Part shown: positions 15,284 to 20,908 of the stretch, piece after piece
Layout: each line of letters starts with the position of its first letter
Position numbering within the stretch: the stretch's first letter is position 1
Assembly (NCBI GenBank): GCA_021785095.1
Contig: JAJYGM010000044.1
Coordinates: 1-20,908 of the forward strand
Length of the DNA stretch: 20,908 bases
Origin: Actinomycetes bacterium
GTDB taxonomy: Bacteria; Actinomycetota; Acidimicrobiia; Acidimicrobiales; Bog-793
Direction: 5' to 3'
The notes under the pieces: generated by a model
Seen by the model: the letters and a program-made list of their open reading frames with translations, nothing else
The model's database searches: none
What the model was told of the DNA's origin: nothing
Program-made: the position numbers and the translations under genes

Positions 15284-16266
15284 GTACGACCGGCACGGCC
15301 CCCATTGTGAACCACGTAACGCTGCGCTCCTTCGCGGAGAACAGAGTCAACCTCCCAAAGACCGAGGTCGACAAACACCGCGACCAAGTGCAGCGGTTAC
15401 GCGACCACCTGGAGCGAGTAATCGAAGCCCACGACCACTACAAGTTGATCAAGACGCTGCACTCGGGAAGCATGGCCAAGGGCACTGCCTTGAAGACGAT
15501 CTCCGACATGGACGTCGCCGCCTATCTCGACGCGAGCCAAGTGCCGGCAGGCGAGGAGCACAAGCTAATCGCAGAACTCGCCGCCATCCTACGTACTGCC
15601 TATGGATCCACCAAGGACCCGGAGGACTTCGAAGAGCAGGCGCACTCGGTCAAAGTGCACTTCCACGGATCAGGCCTCGACGTAGATGTCGCTCCTGTCG
15701 TCTACGCCGGGCTCCCCGACGAGCGAGGAGACCTCATCACCAAGAGCGGCGATCGAGTTGAAACGTCTGTCCGGCTGCACCTTGAGTTCATCCGCAGTCG
15801 CAAGCAGCGCTACGGAAAGGACTACGCGCAGCTCATCCGTTTCCTCAAGTTCTGGGCGAGAGAACAGAAGCGGGCGCGAGGTGACGACTTCAGATGCAAG
15901 TCCTTCCTCCTTGAGCTCGTCGTCGCACACCTGGCCGCCAATGGACTATCGCTCTCGGACTACCCGACGGCCATCGAGGCAGTGTTCGCATGGATGGTTC
16001 GTACGGGCCTCGCCGAGCAGGTGGCCTTCGATGACTACTACGACCTCACGGGCATACCGGCATCCAATGACCCCATCCGAGCTATCGACCCGGTAAATCC
16101 AGCCAACAACGTCTGCAAGACCTACACCGAAGCGGACAGGGATCTCCTTCTTGACGCCGCCGCCGACGCGCTGGATGCCATAACCGCCGCCAGGTACGGA
16201 ACGACCAAGGGCTACGCCGTCGAATGCTGGCAACGGGTCCTCGGGCCGACCTTCAGAGGGGAGTGA
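15280..16266 (+). CDS. CBASS CD-NTase (cGAS/DncV-like cyclic nucleotide synthase)
   Basis: The enzyme makes the cyclic nucleotide alarm signal of CBASS after phage infection. In 328 residues the nucleotidyltransferase motif is plain: SGSMAKGTALKTISDMDV, with Gly63-Ser64 and metal-binding Asp76 and Asp78. The third acidic residue is in LDVDVAPV (probably Asp136). The C-terminal half (about 170-320) is the helical OAS/CD-NTase domain. With HORMA and TRIP13 partners, this is a type III system. The start overlaps the HTH gene stop (ATGA). The product is probably a cyclic trinucleotide, because SAVED effectors and type III enzymes often use these; the base content cannot be told here. Confidence 0.94.
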   Translation: MSTTGTAPIVNHVTLRSFAENRVNLPKTEVDKHRDQVQRLRDHLERVIEAHDHYKLIKTLHSGSMAKGTALKTISDMDVAAYLDASQVPAGEEHKLIAELAAILRTAYGSTKDPEDFEEQAHSVKVHFHGSGLDVDVAPVVYAGLPDERGDLITKSGDRVETSVRLHLEFIRSRKQRYGKDYAQLIRFLKFWAREQKRARGDDFRCKSFLLELVVAHLAANGLSLSDYPTAIEAVFAWMVRTGLAEQVAFDDYYDLTGIPASNDPIRAIDPVNPANNVCKTYTEADRDLLLDAAADALDAITAARYGTTKGYAVECWQRVLGPTFRGE

Positions 16267-16267
16267 G

Positions 16268-16783
16268 ATGTCGAGCACCTTCACGACGAGCAGAACCTTC
16301 ACCATCACGCACGCGCGATACGTGACCAGCAAGGTGGCCGCCGACCTTCGTCAAGTACAACTGTTCTACGGACGGCCGGACGACGAGCAGATCGACGCGT
16401 ATGCCGAAGAGGCAGCCCTGCTTCTCCGAGACGGATACCTCGAACGAGTCGATTACGGCTTTCGACACCAAGATCTACAGCGAGGCGCTCAGTGGGTACT
16501 TCTTCTGCGCTACATCGCGAGAAACGGAGAACTAGACGATGACCACTCGGGCCGCATCCCTCCCGGCGTCGATCTCAGCGGCACGAGCTTCTGGTCCTAT
16601 CTCACCTACACCGCACCATTCTTTGCCCTCAACGATGCCGAACGAGACCGAGTCAAAGCCGCCCTGCCCATACAGCGCAGTGCAGGACGGGAGGCCGGAT
16701 TCGTGAACGGCACGTGGAGCGGGGACCGGACCTACTCATCCGCCGGGCAGGGCGTCGCCCGGTCGGTCTTCAAGCCACTATGA
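16268..16783 (+). CDS. cap7: CBASS HORMA-domain protein (Cap7-type)
   Basis: Bacterial HORMA proteins bind a target peptide, close around it, and then bind and activate the CD-NTase. This one has 171 residues. The N-terminal helix region TFTITHARYVTSKVAADLRQ and the C-terminal NGTWSGDRTYSSAGQGVARS resemble bacterial HORMA family 1. I rely on this resemblance together with its place between a CD-NTase and a TRIP13-like ATPase. ATG 16268 lies one base after the CD-NTase stop and follows gagggg. Only one HORMA gene is present; some type III systems have two. Confidence 0.86.
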   Translation: MSSTFTTSRTFTITHARYVTSKVAADLRQVQLFYGRPDDEQIDAYAEEAALLLRDGYLERVDYGFRHQDLQRGAQWVLLLRYIARNGELDDDHSGRIPPGVDLSGTSFWSYLTYTAPFFALNDAERDRVKAALPIQRSAGREAGFVNGTWSGDRTYSSAGQGVARSVFKPL

Positions 16784-17709
16784 ACAACACGCCGGACCTG
16801 TTCGAGGCCGTGATTGAACTTCCCGACGCGTCGGCCAGCGCCCGCTACGCAAGCCTCGTCGGCCTAGACGAGATCAAGGAGCGACTGAGCAAGGAAGCAC
16901 AGCTTCTACTTCATCCGTCGTCCCTCGACCAGTGGAGCCAACGCTTCCACCAAGCCCGCATCCCGGCCTGTGACGCCTTCGCCGACCGCCACCCGGTGTT
17001 CCTCTTCGCGGGCGACGTAGGCACGGGCAAGACCGCCTTGGCTGAGTCGTTCGGTGACCAAGTGGCCCGCTCCATCGGCGTTCCGATCTACCTCTACCGG
17101 CTCAGCTTGGCATCGCGAGGCAGCGGCGCGGTCGGCGAAATGACCCAGCTCCTCGCGACGGCCTTCGACGAAGTCCGCCGCATAGCCGCCGCACCCCGAG
17201 GTCGCGACGGCAAGCACACCTCCGCCGTCATCCTCCTTATCGACGAAGCCGATGCTCTCGCACAATCTCGCGAAGCAACGCAGATGCATCACGAAGATCG
17301 TGCTGGGGTGAACGCGCTGATCCGCGGCATCAACAGCCTGACCGAGAAGCAACTCCCCGCCGTCGTAGTACTCGCAACCAACCGGCTCGGTGCCATAGAC
17401 CCAGCCGTTCGTCGGAGGGCAGCCGCTACCTTCCGATTCGAGCGCCCCAACGACCTCCAGCGAGAGACCGCGCTGACGGATCTTCTCCGCGGTGTCGAAC
17501 TCCGAAGCAATGAACTCCGCGCCCTGGTGAAGGCGACCGGTCCAGTAGACGGACGCCCCTATGGGTGCACCTACTCCGACCTCTATCAGCGACTCGTGCC
17601 GGCCGCCGTCCTCGCCGCCTACCCCGACCGCCGACTGGACGGCAATGTCCTTCTCGACGTGGCGACGTCGCTTGAACCGACGCCGCCATTCATGGCCGAG
17701 GACCTGTAG
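16780..17709 (+). CDS. cap6: CBASS TRIP13/Pch2-like AAA+ ATPase (Cap6-type)
   Basis: TRIP13-like ATPases pull closed HORMA proteins open, switching CD-NTase activation off. This one has 309 residues with an AAA+ core. Walker A is GDVGTGKTAL (Lys84), Walker B is ILLIDEADAL (Asp155, Glu156), sensor 1 is Asn201 in LATNR, and arginine-finger candidates are Arg211-213. The frame is open upstream, but ATG 16780 overlaps the HORMA stop (ATGA) and gives a normal N-terminus. All ATPase residues are intact. The C-terminal helical lid covers about residues 222-309. The next gene follows with no gap. Confidence 0.93.
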   Translation: MNNTPDLFEAVIELPDASASARYASLVGLDEIKERLSKEAQLLLHPSSLDQWSQRFHQARIPACDAFADRHPVFLFAGDVGTGKTALAESFGDQVARSIGVPIYLYRLSLASRGSGAVGEMTQLLATAFDEVRRIAAAPRGRDGKHTSAVILLIDEADALAQSREATQMHHEDRAGVNALIRGINSLTEKQLPAVVVLATNRLGAIDPAVRRRAAATFRFERPNDLQRETALTDLLRGVELRSNELRALVKATGPVDGRPYGCTYSDLYQRLVPAAVLAAYPDRRLDGNVLLDVATSLEPTPPFMAEDL

Positions 17710-18948
17710 ATGGCACAGCCGCTCTCGGCCATGATCAGTTACCAATGGGCTGACGCAGATCCCGCTGAGCTACTACACGAAGAACTCGCGCTGCGCGGCC
17801 TCATTGTCCACCACGACCGCTGCAGCTTTCCCACGGGCACTCGCATCGGCGCCAACATGGACGAGGCAGTCGCGAACTGCGATGGCTTCGTCGCCTACCT
17901 CACCCCGAACTCACTTTACGAAGGGGCCCCACCGGAATCTCCACGGCCAGCGATCGACGCCGAATTCAACCCGGCAATGGACCGACTAGCCCGCTCGCCG
18001 GCCCAAGAAGAGAAGCGACGTCCGGTGATGATGCCGCTCACCCATGGCCTCGGAGACCCCAGGAGTGAAGCACCAGAACGGGTGCGCAGGGCGACCGGAA
18101 AGGACATTTCAAGTCTCTGGACGCCAGTCGCTCTTGACCAGACGACGACATCAATCACCGAATCCGAGGCCGCAACGGTCGGGCGCTGCCTCCTCTCGGC
18201 ACTCCTGGGCCCCGGGGGCGACCAAGCGGCGGCAACAGATCCGATCGAGATGGTGGTCGCGACTCGAGGTGAAGGCCAGCCACCCGCCTTCTTGTCGATC
18301 GATGGCACGAACCTGCTCGGCGGTCAGAACAACCGGCCAGGAGACCCGTCAGCCTGGATCCGCTATCTAGCTGGCCTACGGGACCTTCAGAGCGTTTTGG
18401 CGCGCTGGACCCACCGGCGACAGCTCGACGTGACCATCCGAGCCCACCTCAGCGCCGCTATCGCGTTCGGTCGCGTGTTCAACCAAGCAGCGGGCTGGTG
18501 TCCAACGATTGCGGGTCGTCACGGTAGAACCAGTCCAAGCGAACAAGCCAGCCATGGAGAGCTGCGGACCGCCCTGGACAAGGGGGGACGGACCGGGGAC
18601 CTCGCCGTCGAGATCGACCTCCTTGACGTCGGCGTAAGCGACCTCGCCGCGACCGTCTTGATGGGTCTTGGCGACCCCGTTACCAACCGGCTCTGTGTCT
18701 GGCGTCAAGGTCTTCGATCCGACCTATTGCCAGCGGACATTTCAGCCATAGCATCGGGTGTCGCTGTGGCCGTCCGAGATGCTGTCTTCGAGATCCGACC
18801 CGCTCGTGTCCATATCTTCTGTGCTTCACCAGTGGAGTTCGCGGTGCTTCTCGGCCACCGACTTACGTCACTCCACACTGAGTTCCATCTCTACGAGCGA
18901 GATGGGGGTAAGTACGTCCCCTCGCTCGTGGTGCCAGCTAATGCGTGA
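17710..18948 (+). CDS. CBASS TIR-SAVED effector (predicted NADase)
   Basis: This 412-residue two-domain effector has an N-terminal TIR domain (about 5-150). It opens AMISYQWADADPAELLHEEL and has Glu85 (AIDAEF) placed like the catalytic glutamate of NAD-cleaving TIRs. The C-terminal SAVED domain (about 180-405) ends in HIFCASPVEFAVLLGHRL and then HLYERDGGKYVPSL, the characteristic SAVED finish. TIR-SAVED proteins studied elsewhere bind cyclic tri-adenylate, form filaments and destroy NAD+. The same action is inferred here. ATG 17710 directly follows the TRIP13-like stop TAG, so the four CBASS genes form a compact unit. It is the last gene of the operon. Confidence 0.9.
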   Translation: MAQPLSAMISYQWADADPAELLHEELALRGLIVHHDRCSFPTGTRIGANMDEAVANCDGFVAYLTPNSLYEGAPPESPRPAIDAEFNPAMDRLARSPAQEEKRRPVMMPLTHGLGDPRSEAPERVRRATGKDISSLWTPVALDQTTTSITESEAATVGRCLLSALLGPGGDQAAATDPIEMVVATRGEGQPPAFLSIDGTNLLGGQNNRPGDPSAWIRYLAGLRDLQSVLARWTHRRQLDVTIRAHLSAAIAFGRVFNQAAGWCPTIAGRHGRTSPSEQASHGELRTALDKGGRTGDLAVEIDLLDVGVSDLAATVLMGLGDPVTNRLCVWRQGLRSDLLPADISAIASGVAVAVRDAVFEIRPARVHIFCASPVEFAVLLGHRLTSLHTEFHLYERDGGKYVPSLVVPANA

Positions 18949-19041
18949 ACTTCTGCGCGCCCTTGCCACGGTCGGGCGACTTGGGTGCAACGACATCGGC
19001 GAAGACGGATCTTTGGCGAGTCGTGATCGCCGGAGGCATGG

Positions 19042-19161
19042 TCAGTGATACTTGAGCGTGTCTCGCAGCGGGTTCAGGAAGACCCTGCCATCTGCGCGGT
19101 TGCTGTGGTGCTTGATTACGACTACGAGCAAGTTGAAGCTGGTCGGCCTAGGGTCTCTCAC
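19042..19161 (-). other. Protein-like 39-codon open stretch directly after the XRE gene
   Basis: In frame behind the XRE stop codon (19162-19164), the minus strand reads on from GTG for 39 codons. It contains TSFNLLVVVIKHHSNRADGR followed by VFLNPLRDTLKYH and then TGA. The hydrophobic and basic mix looks more like real protein than the usual GC-rich shadow. There is no ribosome-binding site, so it may be the tail of a decayed gene, or part of a conserved non-coding element. I cannot name it. Confidence 0.3.
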
Positions 19162-19470
19162 CTATGTGATCGGCACCAGCGGTACGGCCACGATGTCGAG
19201 GCCCAGTGCTGTGGCGAGCGAGACCACGGTCGTCAGGGTCGGATTCGCATAGTGCCCGGAGAGCAGCCGGCGGACCGCCTCGGGTCGGACGCCGACCCGG
19301 CGGGCGAGCTCGGCCTTGCTCAAACCGAGCGCGATGCGCCGGGCTTCGATCGAGCGCACGATCCGGTCGACGTCGTCGATGCGACGGCGGGCATCGTCGG
19401 AGGCAGCTGCGAAGTCGGGGTCCAGGAGGCGCTTGGCGATGTACCGCTCTGCCCCGGTTCGTGAATTCAT
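19162..19470 (-). CDS. XRE-family HTH protein, antitoxin-like (HigA type)
   Basis: This 102-residue protein has an XRE HTH at about 40-92: LGLSKAELARRVGVRPEAVR, then SGHYANPTLTTVVSLATALG. The length and ending (LGLDIVAVPL) resemble HigA-type antitoxins. ATG 19470 is preceded on the minus strand by ggagggg at 6 bases. No toxin gene lies before or after it, so it is a lone antitoxin or a stand-alone regulator. An inverted repeat cgtaac-N6-gttacg (19492-19509) sits just upstream, a likely autoregulatory operator. The gene diverges from the MNT/HEPN pair and may also control it. Confidence 0.85.
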   Translation of the reverse strand: MNSRTGAERYIAKRLLDPDFAAASDDARRRIDDVDRIVRSIEARRIALGLSKAELARRVGVRPEAVRRLLSGHYANPTLTTVVSLATALGLDIVAVPLVPIT

Positions 19471-19491
19471 CTTCGGCCCCTCCGACGGCAG

Positions 19492-19509
19492 CGTAACAAC
19501 TATGTTACG
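19492..19509. promoter_or_regulatory. Inverted repeat cgtaac-aactat-gttacg, likely XRE operator
   Basis: Perfect 6-bp arms around a 6-base centre lie 22 bases before the XRE start codon, in the expected promoter region. XRE dimers usually bind such sites. Confidence 0.5.
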
Positions 19510-19568
19510 TATCGAGCAGTCGAAGGGCGGCTGCGTCGGTACGTGTGTCGAGCAATATCACAATAAAA

Positions 19569-19582
19569 CGCACATATGTGCG
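19569..19582. promoter_or_regulatory. Perfect 14-bp palindrome cgcacatatgtgcg, likely operator of the MNT/HEPN unit
   Basis: This uninterrupted palindrome lies in the AT-rich divergent spacer, 21 bases before the MNT start. It overlaps where the -35 element and spacer would lie if GATACT (19592-19597) is the -10 box. The likely binder is the winged helix of the MNT protein itself or the XRE protein. Confidence 0.55.
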
Positions 19583-19591
19583 AAAAAATGC

Positions 19592-19597
19592 GATACT
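19592..19597 (+). promoter_or_regulatory. Candidate -10 box GATACT of a leaderless promoter
   Basis: GATACT is followed by 6 bases and then ATG 19604. The start has no ribosome-binding site. This spacing would put transcription start on the A of ATG, the usual layout of leaderless actinobacterial mRNAs. Confidence 0.4.
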
Positions 19598-19603
19598 TGC
19601 TCA

Positions 19604-20221
19604 ATGGACTACGGCAACCCGGTGGAGGCGATGATTCCGGGCGTGCAGGGCCGTGTCTTGGCCGTACTGGCCCGCACCGAAGCCGAACTGACAATGCGGT
19701 CGGTCGCCGAGCTGGCGGGCGTCAGTGCCAACCAGGCCACCGCCGTACTCAACCGACTGGTGCGACTGGGGCTCGTCGAGCGTCGCGAGGCGGGTGCCGC
19801 CGCCCTGGTGCGCCTGATCCGCGAGAACGAGGCGGCACGGACGGTGCTCGAGTTGGTGGATCTGCGTCAGGGGGTCTTGGATCGGCTGAAGAGGGAAGCG
19901 AAGAAGATCCGACCCGCCCCCACCTGTCTTGCGGTCTTCGGTTCGTTCGCCCGTGGCGAGGCACACGAGGGAAGCGACGTCGACGTCCTGGTCGTACCGC
20001 CTTCTGCTGCCCAGGCCGAGCCCGACCAGTGGACGGCGGCGCTCGGTCAATGGTCGGATCGGGCGGCCCGGATCGCCGGCAATCCTGTCAATCTTGTCGA
20101 AGCAACCGCAGCGGAGTTGCCGAGACTGGTCCGACGTGAGCGAGCGCCGTGGCGAACAATTCTTGCCGAGGCCGTCGTGCTGATCGGTGCCCTTCCGTCG
20201 GAACTCCACGAGGCGTCATGA
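19604..20221 (+). CDS. MNT-type nucleotidyltransferase with N-terminal winged helix (antitoxin-like)
   Basis: This 205-residue protein has a MarR-like winged helix (about 16-75: LTMRSVAELAGVSANQATAV, then LVRLGLVERREAG). A minimal nucleotidyltransferase domain follows, with GSFARGEAHEGSDVDVLVV (Gly113-Ser114, Asp125, Asp127). In MNT/HEPN modules the nucleotidyltransferase silences the HEPN toxin, in studied cases by adding AMP to it. The HEPN gene follows with an ATGA overlap. The frame is open further upstream through the XRE gene region, but that part is antisense shadow. ATG 19604 begins natural sequence; ATG 19631 is the alternative. The DNA-binding domain suggests it also represses its own promoter. 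Confidence 0.86.
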   Translation: MDYGNPVEAMIPGVQGRVLAVLARTEAELTMRSVAELAGVSANQATAVLNRLVRLGLVERREAGAAALVRLIRENEAARTVLELVDLRQGVLDRLKREAKKIRPAPTCLAVFGSFARGEAHEGSDVDVLVVPPSAAQAEPDQWTAALGQWSDRAARIAGNPVNLVEATAAELPRLVRRERAPWRTILAEAVVLIGALPSELHEAS

Positions 20222-20637
20222 CGACTGCCCGCCGCCAGTCGCATACGAGGTCCGCCTCAGCTGCCGATGCCCGGGCCTATCTGGACAAGGCCCGCGAATT
20301 CCTACGGGCAGCTGAGGACTCGCTCGAACTCGGGAACCGTGTGGCTGCGTCCGGCAACGCCGTCCATGCCGGTATCGGTGCTGCCGACGCCATCACGGCG
20401 GCCAGAGCGGCGGTGGTCTGGAAGGGGGAGCATTCGCAGTCTCCAGCTCACTTGGAGACGGTCGGTGGCGACGACGGTCGGAAGGCTGCCGCTCAGCTCC
20501 GCCGACTTCTGCCGCTGAAGAACCGGGCGGAGTACGACCCCAATCCGATCCTGGCAGCGGAAGCGAAGGCGGCGGTCACCGCCGCGATCCGCATGGTGCG
20601 TATCGCCGAGCAGGCAGTGATTCAGGTCACGCGCTGA
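20218..20637 (+). CDS. HEPN-domain protein, probable toxin partner of the MNT protein
   Basis: This 139-residue helical protein contains ADARAYLDKAREFLRAAEDS, the first HEPN helix. A second helix carries NAVHAGIGAADAITAARAAV, and LLPLKNRAEYDPNP follows at about 98-110. The last motif resembles the RxxADY of UPF0332-like HEPN proteins, with Lys101 at the usual Arg place and Arg103 nearby. The classical RNase motif Rx4-6H is not evident. Many HEPN proteins of such pairs are RNases, so activity here is uncertain. The start overlaps the MNT stop (ATGA), which fits co-production of toxin and antitoxin. It is the last island gene before the right end. Confidence 0.78.
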   Translation: MTTARRQSHTRSASAADARAYLDKAREFLRAAEDSLELGNRVAASGNAVHAGIGAADAITAARAAVVWKGEHSQSPAHLETVGGDDGRKAAAQLRRLLPLKNRAEYDPNPILAAEAKAAVTAAIRMVRIAEQAVIQVTR

Positions 20638-20668
20638 GGGTGGAAGTTGCTTGTTCCGACGCCGCTTT

Positions 20669-20688
20669 CATCCCTACTTCATCCCTAC
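20669..20688 (+). repeat. Right arm-type site: tandem catccctac repeat
   Basis: Copies lie at 20669-20677 and 20680-20688, with the same spacing and orientation as the left pair (208-227). The site is 94 bases inside attR. The match at both island ends, in otherwise unrelated sequence, supports a role in recombination. The surrounding spacer (20638-20782) has no gene. Confidence 0.7.
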
Positions 20689-20782
20689 AACTCGGCAGAA
20701 CTGGGTGGACCCAGTACCACGCTGTCCCGAATAGGCCCAGGTCAGCGCACTGGAGACGACCGGCTGGACGCCCGGAACCGAA

Positions 20783-20851
20783 CACCCAGATCTACGAGGG
20801 CACCAACCAGATCCAACGGATCGTCATCGCCAAGTCGCTGCTCGGGTAGGG
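20783..20851 (+). repeat. attR: second copy of the acyl-CoA dehydrogenase 3' end
   Basis: This is the counterpart of 94-162 with one difference (A at 20816), which is a silent Gln codon change. It encodes the last 22 codons of the dehydrogenase in frame, with stop TAG at 20847-20849. The upstream sequence is unrelated, so it is a gene fragment and not a gene. Confidence 0.95.
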
Positions 20852-20886
20852 CTTGTGTCGTAGGGTCTGCGGCGACAGGGGGTGTG

Positions 20887-20908
20887 ATGGATCCAGATCG
20901 TCGAACCA
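20887..20908 (+). CDS. Possible start of the next chromosomal gene (3' end outside window)
   Basis: ATG 20887 follows agggggt and opens MDPDRRT before the window ends. Only seven codons are visible, so no function can be given. Confidence 0.3.

Larger units (their letters stand above)
94..20851. mobile_element. Integrated genomic island (site-specific, tyrosine-integrase type)
   Basis: The island is bounded by a 69-base direct repeat (94-162 and 20783-20851) made from the 3' end of the acyl-CoA dehydrogenase gene. A tyrosine integrase lies just inside the left end and an excisionase-like gene follows. The arm-type repeats inside both ends fit the same reading. I see no conjugation, replication or capsid genes, so it is either mobilised in trans or a defence-carrying integrative element that relies on a helper. 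Cargo is a type I R-M operon, a type III CBASS operon with extra genes, a Fic protein, an MNT/HEPN pair and a lone XRE gene. Confidence 0.9.

Noticed and set aside
18941..19048. Short plus-strand frame (35 codons) overlapping the TIR-SAVED stop
   Set aside because: It is too short, has no domain or ribosome-binding site, and the overlap with the effector stop is likely chance.
20640..20849. Open frame ending in [18 protein letters not shown] as a separate gene
   Set aside because: Only the last 22 codons are the attR copy of the dehydrogenase end; the preceding part is island spacer with the arm repeats.
1..20908. CRISPR array
   Set aside because: No set of regularly spaced repeats was seen anywhere; the only tandem repeats are the paired 9-mers at the island ends.

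Overview
The window is very G+C-rich, with GTG starts, ATGA stop/start overlaps and actinobacterial-type integrase and HTH proteins. It most likely comes from an actinomycete-like high-GC bacterium; genus cannot be told from this sequence. Almost all of it is one integrated genomic island. The window opens in the last codons of a chromosomal acyl-CoA dehydrogenase gene (stop at 160). Positions 94-162 of that gene's 3' end recur at 20783-20851 with 68 of 69 bases identical. These are attL and attR of an island of about 20.7 kb. Just inside each end sits a matching tandem repeat (catccctac-NN-catccctac), probably an arm-type integrase or excisionase binding site.

Layout from left to right. Mobility end (246-3044): tyrosine integrase, a Fic-domain protein translationally coupled to it, and a convergent excisionase-like small HTH protein. 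A gene-free stretch with several hairpins follows (3045-3741). Type I restriction-modification operon (3742-11940): hsdM, hsdS and hsdR overlap by 4 bases each. hsdR is broken by a 2.0-kb IS30-family element (9443-11446) that carries an unrecognised passenger gene beside its transposase. Removing the element and one copy of a CG target duplication restores the hsdR frame, so the insertion is simple and probably recent. Methylation may survive while restriction is probably lost.

Defence operon (12375-18948): a small unknown protein, a predicted papain/C39-like cysteine peptidase, a short sigma-70-type factor, an HTH protein, then a complete type III CBASS set. The CBASS genes are a CD-NTase, a HORMA protein, a TRIP13-like AAA+ ATPase and a TIR-SAVED effector. 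Sigma, HTH and CD-NTase genes are joined by ATGA overlaps, so the sigma/HTH pair looks built into the CBASS transcription unit. The expected logic, from known CBASS systems, is that HORMA senses a phage protein and switches on the CD-NTase. The cyclic nucleotide then assembles the TIR-SAVED effector, which destroys NAD+, while TRIP13 disassembles the HORMA complex. The peptidase-sigma-HTH front end is the most novel-looking part and may be a dedicated induction switch. It can be compared with the CapH/CapP repressor-protease pair of other CBASS systems, but it uses different protein families.

Right end (18949-20851): a lone XRE antitoxin-like gene on the minus strand, diverging from a nucleotidyltransferase (with N-terminal winged helix)/HEPN pair. 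The two units share an AT-rich spacer with two inverted-repeat operators and a possible leaderless promoter. After attR the chromosome resumes, with a possible next gene starting at 20887.
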